This document shows positions 1 to 5,322 of a stretch of DNA of 5,651 nucleotides, in pieces; the first letter of the stretch is position 1; the number at the start of each line of letters is the position of its first letter. Both the position numbers and the translations under genes were made by a program. Below the pieces are notes generated by a model, which saw only the letters and a program-made list of their open reading frames with translations, was not told where the DNA came from and ran no database searches. The stretch is from assembly GCA_947258625.1 (NCBI GenBank), contig CAMYJN010000188.1:1-5651 (forward strand). Direction: 5' to 3'. This DNA is from an uncultured Polyangiaceae bacterium (GTDB lineage Bacteria; Myxococcota_A; Polyangia; Polyangiales; Houyiibacteriaceae).

Positions 1-313
1 CGCCGCTGGTTTCGAGCAGGACTGTGCGCCCCGCATCGCAAAGTTCTTTGAGCAGGGGAATCGCGCCTGGCTGCAGCAACGGCTCGCCACCCGTGAGCTC
101 GACGAGGGGCGTGCCAAACGAAAGGGCCTTCTTCAGGACCGCGGCGCGCGGCATTTCGGTGCCGCCCTCGAATGCCTGCGGGGTGTCACACCAGCGGCAG
201 CGCAGATTGCAGCGAGAGAGCCGAACGAAAGTGCAAGGCAGCCCTGCGAAGGTCGATTCACCTTGAATCGATTCGTAGATCTCGTGAATTCGTATCTGCT
301 CGGCGTCGGTCAT
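1..313 (-). CDS. queE: 7-carboxy-7-deazaguanine synthase QueE (radical SAM), N-terminal part, cut by the left window edge
   Basis: QueE is a cytoplasmic radical SAM enzyme that converts 6-carboxy-5,6,7,8-tetrahydropterin to 7-carboxy-7-deazaguanine, the ring contraction on the route to preQ0 and queuosine. I translated the minus strand from the ATG at 313 and obtained 104 codons with no stop before the edge. The N-terminus shows the family hallmark IYESIQGEST (residues 12-21). The 4Fe-4S motif CxxxCxxC follows, with C35, C39 and C42 in RCNLRCRWCDT. Then come the SAM-binding GGEP (75-78, within ELTGGEPLLQPG) and ETSG (101-104). The family is usually about 210-250 residues, so roughly half is present. 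The ATG shares ATGA with the stop of the upstream hydrolase gene, which suggests translational coupling; no strong Shine-Dalgarno is seen. The family call is firm. Whether the gene is intact beyond the edge, or near queC/queD, cannot be seen. Confidence 0.93.
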   Translation of the reverse strand, partial: MTDAEQIRIHEIYESIQGESTFAGLPCTFVRLSRCNLRCRWCDTPQAFEGGTEMPRAAVLKKALSFGTPLVELTGGEPLLQPGAIPLLKELCDAGRTVLLETSG

Positions 314-1701
314 CTCAAGCGTGGGTTGCCGGTGATGAGGATCAGCATCTGTCCCTCCTGCGCGGCACGTTCGGGTACTTCGACGATCAAATCCCACATT
401 CCGGGCCTCGCATCCACCTCCAGGGTCTGCGTGCGTCGACGAACACAGCGCTCGCCGTTTTCATCGATCCGAACCCAAAGAACCCGGTGCTTGTAGCCAG
501 CGAGGTCGAGCGCAGACGCGCGGAGGCGTGTGCGCTCGGCAAGCTCGAGGCGATGGCGGTACAGGCGGGAGCCGGGTTTGAGGGGGCCGCAGTGCTTGGG
601 GAGGGTCTCGGCGAGGGGGAGATCGGGTTTGGAGACGAGGGCGGAGAAGGGGAAGGGGGGCGGAACCGGAGCCGGAACCGGAGCCGGAGCCGGAGCCGGA
701 GCCGAGGCCGTGTCGGGATCGACGTCAGTGCCAGCGTCAGTGCCAGCGTCAGTGTCAGTGCCAGCGTCAGTGTCAGTGCCAGCGTCAGTGTCAGTGCCAG
801 TGCCAGCGTCAGGGCCAGCGTCAGGGCCAGTGTCGCTGTAACTGTCGCTGCCGCTGTCCCTGCCGCTGTCCCTGACACTGACACTGCCGCTGTCCCTGTC
901 CCTGTCCCCTGCCCCCACTGCCTTCCTCACCGCGTCCAGCATCTCCAGCGTCAGCAAGTTCCTCAGATTGTTCCCGTAGCGCAGCCCCTTCTTCGTCAAC
1001 TGGCATGCAGCCTTCAGGCCGCCCTGGCCCAGGACATTCGGATGCACGCCGTCTCGGGCTAAACCTTTGCGCCGGAGCGCGCTGAGGGTGGCGTGGTAGT
1101 CGATGTACGGGAGTGACCAGTGCTTGGCGACCGCTTCGGTGATCGTATTGAACCGGCTGATCCAGCGGTCCTTGTAGCTGTTTCGTCTTGGGAGCGCGGC
1201 GCCGAGGATCGGGACGACGCCCATCTCGGCGAGCTCTTCGACCAAGTACACCAGGCGCTTCACGTAGACCCGCTCGTTTTCGTTTTGGGCGTCGTTGCCG
1301 CCGAACAAGATCAGCGCCCAGCGTGCTTGGGTGCGCTCGAGCTCGTTTCGGAAATTGGCTGGGCGGCCTCCGAGGACGTAGCGGAGGTTCCAGCTCACGC
1401 CCGCTGCTTCGCTTTCACGGTTGAAGGAGTTGCGGCGGCCGGCCGCGAAGTACTCGAGGGTCTCGGCCAGGTCACCGTGCTCGCCAAGCTCCACGTACGG
1501 GGTCGCGAAGCAATGCAGGAAGGCTCGGCTGGCCACGCTGGAACCGCCCATTTTGGAGAACGCGTCATCTCGCAGATCCGGATTGCGCCCATGGATCTCC
1601 CGAACATGCTCCGTGACTTCGGCACTCAGTCCGGCCGCTTCAGCTCGAGCGCTTCCTGCGACAACCAGTGTCAGATAGAAAGCAAGGGCGGCTGGCTTCA
1701 T
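310..1701 (-). CDS. Secreted SGNH/GDSL-type hydrolase with repetitive Asp/Gly/Thr and Ala-Pro linker and C-terminal domain
   Basis: 463 residues. An N-terminal signal peptide (about 1-20, MKPAALAFYL start, probable cleavage after ARA) points to export. Residues 45-260 carry the SGNH-hydrolase blocks: a block I-like KMGGSS (50-55, S54 the likely nucleophile), a block II glycine at VLGG (109-112), block III GGND (134-137, N136), and block V DGVHPN (217-222, D217 and H220 of the triad). Such enzymes hydrolyse carbohydrate or lipid esters; the substrate here is unknown. Block I has Gly-Gly-Ser where Gly-Asp-Ser is usual. Residues about 265-350 are a low-complexity linker: first Asp/Ser/Arg/Gly, then GTDTDA repeats, then Ala-Pro/Val-Pro. 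Residues 351-463 form a further domain, predicted beta-rich, with C371 and C419 able to form a disulfide; it vaguely recalls pre-peptidase C-terminal domains, which is a guess. The ATG overlaps the lipoprotein stop by 4 nt (ATGA) and the stop overlaps the queE start in the same way. No strong RBS is visible, so translation is probably coupled. Confidence 0.82.
   Translation of the reverse strand: MKPAALAFYLTLVVAGSARAEAAGLSAEVTEHVREIHGRNPDLRDDAFSKMGGSSVASRAFLHCFATPYVELGEHGDLAETLEYFAAGRRNSFNRESEAAGVSWNLRYVLGGRPANFRNELERTQARWALILFGGNDAQNENERVYVKRLVYLVEELAEMGVVPILGAALPRRNSYKDRWISRFNTITEAVAKHWSLPYIDYHATLSALRRKGLARDGVHPNVLGQGGLKAACQLTKKGLRYGNNLRNLLTLEMLDAVRKAVGAGDRDRDSGSVSVRDSGRDSGSDSYSDTGPDAGPDAGTGTDTDAGTDTDAGTDTDAGTDAGTDVDPDTASAPAPAPAPVPAPVPPPFPFSALVSKPDLPLAETLPKHCGPLKPGSRLYRHRLELAERTRLRASALDLAGYKHRVLWVRIDENGERCVRRRTQTLEVDARPGMWDLIVEVPERAAQEGQMLILITGNPRLR
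662..907. repeat. Hexanucleotide-based tandem repeat tract inside the SGNH hydrolase gene
   Basis: Three different blocks share a 6-nt period (plus-strand reading). 662-703 holds seven GGAGCC or GGAACC hexamers. 724-831 holds two 12-mers GTCAGTGCCAGC, three 18-mers GTCAGTGTCAGTGCCAGC (the last ends in T), and, after a 6-nt interruption, two GTCAGGGCCAGC-type 12-mers. 842-907 holds eleven CTGNNN hexamers. On the coding (minus) strand these give, respectively, Ala/Val-Pro dipeptides, AG(T/P)D(TD) repeats, and an Asp/Ser/Gly/Arg-rich run. Because every unit is a multiple of 3, gain or loss of units changes linker length without shifting the reading frame. The tract is stop-free in at least four of the six frames, which produces spurious antisense ORFs. 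It lacks unique spacers, so it is not a CRISPR array. Confidence 0.93.
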
Positions 1702-2576
1702 TGAATCGCGCTCGCGGGAATCACGTAGAGCCGGCTCGGCTGACCGGCGGCGGTCCGGTGCTGGTTGTCGGTGAGGAGGATCGCCGAACCGTCATCCATC
1801 CAGACGAGCCCTTCGAAGTTCGGCAGCGGCGACACGAGCTCGGATAGGTCGGCAGCCAACGTTGGCTCGATCCACTGCCCTTCGGGACCGCGGGGGATCT
1901 GAAAGCGAAGGAGGCGCGAGACGCCATAGTGGCGCTCTACAGCGAGCGCGACAATCGACTCTCCGACGAGCTTGCAGCTCAGCGCCGCGAGCTTCCCGGT
2001 TTCGCTGGTGAGCCGCACCCGGTGCGCAGTCCACGACCGGGTTTTCGGATCGAACATTCCAACGGGTGCCCAGCGGCCCTTGCGCTGCCGTTCCACGAGC
2101 TCGGTCGCCAACACGAAGAGGCCATCTACGTGACAAATCCCCTCGATGCCACGGTTATCTGGGGCGGTGAGCTGCCAGCGGGCGTAGTCGAGGTTGCCGA
2201 CCGGAACGACCACGAACCGACCAGCGTCGAGCCGGCCATCGAGGATGATGTCGCTGAGGCGTCCCTTCTCCTGGGTTTCGGTGCCGAGCAGGAATCGCGT
2301 CCCGTCCACCCAGGCCATCGCTTCGAGATCCGTGCCGGCCGGCGCGGCAACGACCGGGTAGCGGGTGACGCCAAAGGTCTTCGGGTCGATGCGGAGCACC
2401 GAATCTCCGTCTTCGCCCGGAGCCCAGAACGCACCATGATCATCGACGGTGAGACCGGACAGGCCGGGAACTTCGGACGCCAGGGTGACGATGCGCCCTG
2501 GGCCCCGTGGCTCCTTTTTCGTGCATCCAGCGCAGGCGAGCAGCAGCACCACGGCAACCGCCACCCACGCGGGCAT
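1698..2576 (-). CDS. Putative lipoprotein with beta-propeller-like repeats (esterase-like/phytase-like family resemblance)
   Basis: 292 residues from the ATG at 2576. The N-terminus is a short hydrophobic stretch (MPAWVAVAVVLLLACAGC) ending in a lipobox-like sequence; C15 (LLAC) or C18 (CAGC) would be the lipidated residue, so the protein probably sits on a membrane facing outward. The rest contains a recurring pattern ending in an acidic residue: GLSGLTVDDHGAFWAPGED (38-56), DLEAMAWVDGTRFLLGTET (83-101), GIEGICHVDGLFVLATEL (143-160), KLAALSCKLVGESIVALAVE (195-214) and NFEGLVWMDDGSAILLTDN (253-271). The 45-60 residue spacing fits blades of a beta-propeller. The IEG/FEG...DG...TD(N) motifs recall the 'esterase-like activity of phytase' family; activity is not established. 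The start lies 2 nt after the thiolase stop (TGATCATG) without a clear Shine-Dalgarno, suggesting coupling. The frame stays open far upstream, but that part overlaps the thiolase gene, and the signal sequence fixes this start. The gene ends in an ATGA overlap with the secreted hydrolase gene. Confidence 0.78.
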   Translation of the reverse strand: MPAWVAVAVVLLLACAGCTKKEPRGPGRIVTLASEVPGLSGLTVDDHGAFWAPGEDGDSVLRIDPKTFGVTRYPVVAAPAGTDLEAMAWVDGTRFLLGTETQEKGRLSDIILDGRLDAGRFVVVPVGNLDYARWQLTAPDNRGIEGICHVDGLFVLATELVERQRKGRWAPVGMFDPKTRSWTAHRVRLTSETGKLAALSCKLVGESIVALAVERHYGVSRLLRFQIPRGPEGQWIEPTLAADLSELVSPLPNFEGLVWMDDGSAILLTDNQHRTAAGQPSRLYVIPASAIQ

Positions 2577-2578
2577 GA

Positions 2579-3889
2579 TCAGCGGACCGCTTCGAGCACT
2601 GCCGCGGCGCCGAGGCCACCCGCAGCGCAGATCCCGAGCAATGCGGTCTCTCTCCCGCTGTTCGCCAACTCGTTCGCGACGGTCGTCACCATGCGCGCTC
2701 CGGTGGCGCCAAACGGATGACCGATCGAAAGCGAACCGCCGTATATGTTGAAGCTGTCTTCGTCGATTTCGCCTACGGCCTTGTTCCTTCCAAGCCTGAC
2801 CTCGGCGAAGCCCTTGCTCGCAAGCGCCTTGGTCACCGAAAGCACCTGCGCTGCAAACGCTTCGTGCATGTCGACGAGATCGATGTCCTTGAGCTCCATC
2901 CGGGCCCGGTCGAGCGCCTTGGGCATCGCGAGCGCCGGCCCGATGAGCAGCTGGTCGGCCGGGTCGACGCCGACGTAGGACCAACTCCGAAACGCCGCGA
3001 GCGGCTTGTACCCGAGCGCGCGCGCCTTGTCTTCGCTCATCAACAAGACTGCGGCCGCGCCATCGGTCAACGGTGATGCGTTGCCTGCCGTGACGGTGCC
3101 GTCCTTTGCAAACACCGGACGGAGCTTCGAGAGCTTCTCGACGCTCGTGTCTCCACGCACGATGTTGTCGGCGTGCACCCAACCATCGGGTGCTTCGACG
3201 GCCGTCACCTCGTGATCGAAACGGCCCGAGGCAATCGCTTGGGCAGCGCGGTGATGTGATCGCTCCGCGAAACGGTCCTGCGCCTCGCGCGAGATCTCAT
3301 TGCGCCGCGCCATCGATTCCGCGGACTCGCCCATGACCTCGCCGGTCGTTCGCTCAGCGATTTTCGGCATTTTGGGCAGGATGTCGGTGATCGGCATCAT
3401 CTGAGCCAAGACCCCGAGGTAGTCCCCGGGAGTGGCAGCCTTGCCGAACGCAAGCGGGGCTAGCGCGTGAACGGCTTTTTGCGGCAGATTGAGCGGCGCA
3501 TTGCTCGTCGAATCCGAGCCACCGGCAATCACCACGTCGGCCTCGCCGCGCTCGATCGCCGCAGCCGCAAGCGTGACCGCCTGCAGACCCGACGCACAGG
3601 CGCGGGTGCAGGTCATGCCTTCGATGCTCGGAGGCAGGCGCAGGTCGAGTGCGATCTCGCGCGCGATGTTCGGCGCGTGCGACGGCAGAATGACCCCGCC
3701 CCAAATGATGCTGTCGATTTCTTGGTGGGGAACGTCGGTTCGCTCGAGCAGCGACCGGACCGCGATGTCCCCCAAGTCGATGCTGTCGAGCTTCAGGAAT
3801 TTCCCAAAGGCTTTCACGAACGGGGTTCGAACGCCGGCCACGATGACCGCGCGCTGTTTCTTGCCCCAACCATTCTTCTTCTTGGCCAT
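2579..3889 (-). CDS. Thiolase: acetyl-CoA C-acyltransferase of the FadI/FadA2 type
   Basis: A cytoplasmic thiolase that either cleaves 3-oxoacyl-CoA with CoA or runs in reverse to condense acyl-CoAs. It has 436 residues from the ATG at 3889, a usual length for the FadI branch. All four active-site regions are present: the nucleophile C98 in CTRACASGLQA (94-104), HEAFAAQ (342-348), GHPFGATG (390-397, H391), and the second catalytic cysteine C421 in CAAGGLG (421-427). HEAF instead of NEAF is typical of the FadI/trifunctional-beta branch rather than biosynthetic PhaA thiolases. The N-terminus is lysine-rich (MAKKKNGWGKK). I chose ATG 3889 because AGGAG at 3897-3901 lies 7 nt before it; the in-frame ATG at 3895, which overlaps the reductase stop as ATGA, has that site only 1 nt away. 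Together with the reductase and hydratase upstream it gives a thiolase-ketoreductase-hydratase set like mycobacterial fadA2-fabG4-htdX. The exact chain-length preference cannot be read from the sequence. Confidence 0.93.
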   Translation of the reverse strand: MAKKKNGWGKKQRAVIVAGVRTPFVKAFGKFLKLDSIDLGDIAVRSLLERTDVPHQEIDSIIWGGVILPSHAPNIAREIALDLRLPPSIEGMTCTRACASGLQAVTLAAAAIERGEADVVIAGGSDSTSNAPLNLPQKAVHALAPLAFGKAATPGDYLGVLAQMMPITDILPKMPKIAERTTGEVMGESAESMARRNEISREAQDRFAERSHHRAAQAIASGRFDHEVTAVEAPDGWVHADNIVRGDTSVEKLSKLRPVFAKDGTVTAGNASPLTDGAAAVLLMSEDKARALGYKPLAAFRSWSYVGVDPADQLLIGPALAMPKALDRARMELKDIDLVDMHEAFAAQVLSVTKALASKGFAEVRLGRNKAVGEIDEDSFNIYGGSLSIGHPFGATGARMVTTVANELANSGRETALLGICAAGGLGAAAVLEAVR

Positions 3890-3891
3890 GC

Positions 3892-5316
3892 TCATGCTCC
3901 TACGAGTGCGCCGCCACAGACACGGACGGTTTGACCGGTCAGCCCGATGGCACCGGGGGTGGCTAGAAAAGTGATCGCTTGACCCACGTCGTCGGGCCTG
4001 CCGCCTTGCCCGACGGCAGACATGCGGCGTGCGACCTCTCGGATCGCCACGGGCATTGCGTTGGTGAGCCTCGTCTCGATGAAACCAGGCGCGATCGCGT
4101 TGACCGTGATGCCCTTCTTCGCGACCTTGGCGGCAAGGGCTTCGACGAAGCCGACGATGCCCGCTTTGCCGGCCGAATAGTTGGTTTGACCTCGATTTCC
4201 GGCGATTCCTGAGACCGATGACAGGCAAATGATGCGTCCGGCTGGCCGCAACACCTCGTCTCGCAGGAGTCGATCGGTGATTCGGATGACGGCGCCGAGA
4301 TTGATGTCGACCGCCATGTCCCAGGCGTCGGGACTCATGCGCCCAAGGGTCTTGTCGCGTGTCACACCTGCGTTGTGCACGACGATGTCCACGCCGCCAA
4401 ACCGCTCTTTGAGCTCGGCGGCGATTCGCTTTGGCGCATCCGCGTCCGTGATGTCGACGAGGAGGGTGGATCCGCCGATGCGCTGCGCCACCTGGCTGCA
4501 CGGCGCGTCATCCGCGGGTCGATCGAGACACACGACGTGCGCGCCCTCCGCGGCGAGCAGCTCGGCCGTAGCCTCACCGATGCCTCGAGCCGCGCCGGTG
4601 ACGAGGGCAACCTTGCCGCCAAGCACGTGCGTCTCGGGCGCCTCTTCACCTTGAGCCGAGGTCGTGACGTGAAATGGCTGGCAGCTGATGAACGCCGACC
4701 GGGGAGACAGGAGAAAGCGAAGCACGGCGTCGAGTCGCTGCTCGGCGCCCTCTTGCACGAACACACTGTTGGCGATCGAGCCGTTGCCGCCGATTTCTTT
4801 CGCGAGGCTTCGCGTGAAGCCCTCGAGGCCAGCTCGCGTTGCCGCATGCACCGGCTTTTTCGCATCCGACGCTGGACGACCGAGCACGACGACGCGGCCC
4901 GATCGATTGAGCCGGCGAATCCACGGATGGATGAACTCGTAGAGCTGGTGAAGGTCGTCCGGTGTATCGAGGCCCGTGCCGTCAAACACGATGGCGTCGA
5001 CGCGCGCGCCTTCCGGGGCATCGCCGGGCGCGACGAGCTGCGGAGCTCGCGCCCAAGCTTCGCCAGGCCCGACAAAAGGCTGGATGGCAGCCTCGGAGGT
5101 GCCAACGACCAAGGGGTAGGCGCCGGCTTTGGTCAGGCTCTGGGCAAGCACGGTCTGCAGCGCACCGAAGCCGCACACGAGCACCTTCTTGTCGTCGAGC
5201 GGCCGCTCCTCGTAGGGGCCTTTGGCCCGCGCCAATTTCTCCGGCACCGGGATCGGAAGGCCAAGGGTCTTGACCAGTTTTCGCGCGTTCTCGTTTTCGA
5301 GCAGAAAATCCGTCAT
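3892..5316 (-). CDS. fabG4: Long-form 3-oxoacyl-ACP/CoA reductase of the FabG4 type (two-domain SDR)
   Basis: Reduces 3-oxoacyl thioesters (CoA or ACP) to (R)-3-hydroxyacyl thioesters with NAD(P)H. It has 474 residues, close to M. tuberculosis FabG4 (454) and far longer than the roughly 245 of ordinary FabG. The C-terminal domain (about 233-474) is a full SDR: TGAARGIG (240-247) for the cofactor, NAG (315-317), N339, S367, Y380 and K384 (YSAGK). The S-to-Y spacing of 13 equals that of E. coli FabG. The N-terminal domain (about 42-215) keeps a Rossmann-like layout, with VLVCGFGA at 45-52. The segment HAATRAGLEGFTRSLAKEI (157-175) matches the catalytic helix YSAGKAGIVGFVEALAAKV (380-398), but Tyr and Lys are replaced by H157 and R161; this domain is probably non-catalytic. 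The start is 6 nt after the hydratase stop, with AGGAG at 5327-5331. The hydratase and thiolase neighbours support a role in a CoA-linked acyl cycle. The symbol is by family resemblance. Confidence 0.92.
   Translation of the reverse strand: MTDFLLENENARKLVKTLGLPIPVPEKLARAKGPYEERPLDDKKVLVCGFGALQTVLAQSLTKAGAYPLVVGTSEAAIQPFVGPGEAWARAPQLVAPGDAPEGARVDAIVFDGTGLDTPDDLHQLYEFIHPWIRRLNRSGRVVVLGRPASDAKKPVHAATRAGLEGFTRSLAKEIGGNGSIANSVFVQEGAEQRLDAVLRFLLSPRSAFISCQPFHVTTSAQGEEAPETHVLGGKVALVTGAARGIGEATAELLAAEGAHVVCLDRPADDAPCSQVAQRIGGSTLLVDITDADAPKRIAAELKERFGGVDIVVHNAGVTRDKTLGRMSPDAWDMAVDINLGAVIRITDRLLRDEVLRPAGRIICLSSVSGIAGNRGQTNYSAGKAGIVGFVEALAAKVAKKGITVNAIAPGFIETRLTNAMPVAIREVARRMSAVGQGGRPDDVGQAITFLATPGAIGLTGQTVRVCGGALVGA
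3897..3901 (-). promoter_or_regulatory. Shine-Dalgarno AGGAG deciding the thiolase start
   Basis: On the minus strand AGGAG lies in the last codons of the reductase gene. It is 7 nt before the ATG at 3889 but only 1 nt before the ATG at 3895. The spacing supports the downstream ATG as the thiolase start, giving a 2-nt gap after the reductase stop. Confidence 0.65.
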
Positions 5317-5322
5317 GCGAGC

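Noticed and set aside
724..831. CRISPR-like look of regular 12/18-nt repeats
   Set aside because: Repeats abut with no unique spacers, are too short, and lie in frame within a coding region with a sensible linker translation.
387..884. Minus-strand frame giving a Leu/Thr/Ala-repeat 'membrane-like' peptide
   Set aside because: It is an out-of-frame reading of the hexanucleotide repeats inside the hydrolase gene. The apparent hydrophobicity comes from the repeat, not from a membrane protein.
172..1062. Plus-strand open frame of 296 codons spanning the repeat tract
   Set aside because: It is antisense to the SGNH hydrolase and to the start of queE. Its Ser/Val/Ala repeats are only the reverse reading of the hexamer tract, and no domain is recognisable.
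1929..2720. Plus-strand open frame of 263 codons
   Set aside because: It is antisense to the lipoprotein and thiolase genes. The composition is that of a shadow frame and the sense-strand products are well supported.
2577..3182. Upstream extension of the lipoprotein frame to 3182
   Set aside because: The extension overlaps the thiolase gene and is Arg-rich. The signal sequence and lipobox begin right after the ATG at 2576.
3896..4501. Upstream extension of the thiolase frame to 4501
   Set aside because: The extra ~200 residues are Arg/His-rich, lie out of frame over the FabG4-type gene, and show no thiolase homology. The thiolase begins normally at 3889 with an AGGAG.
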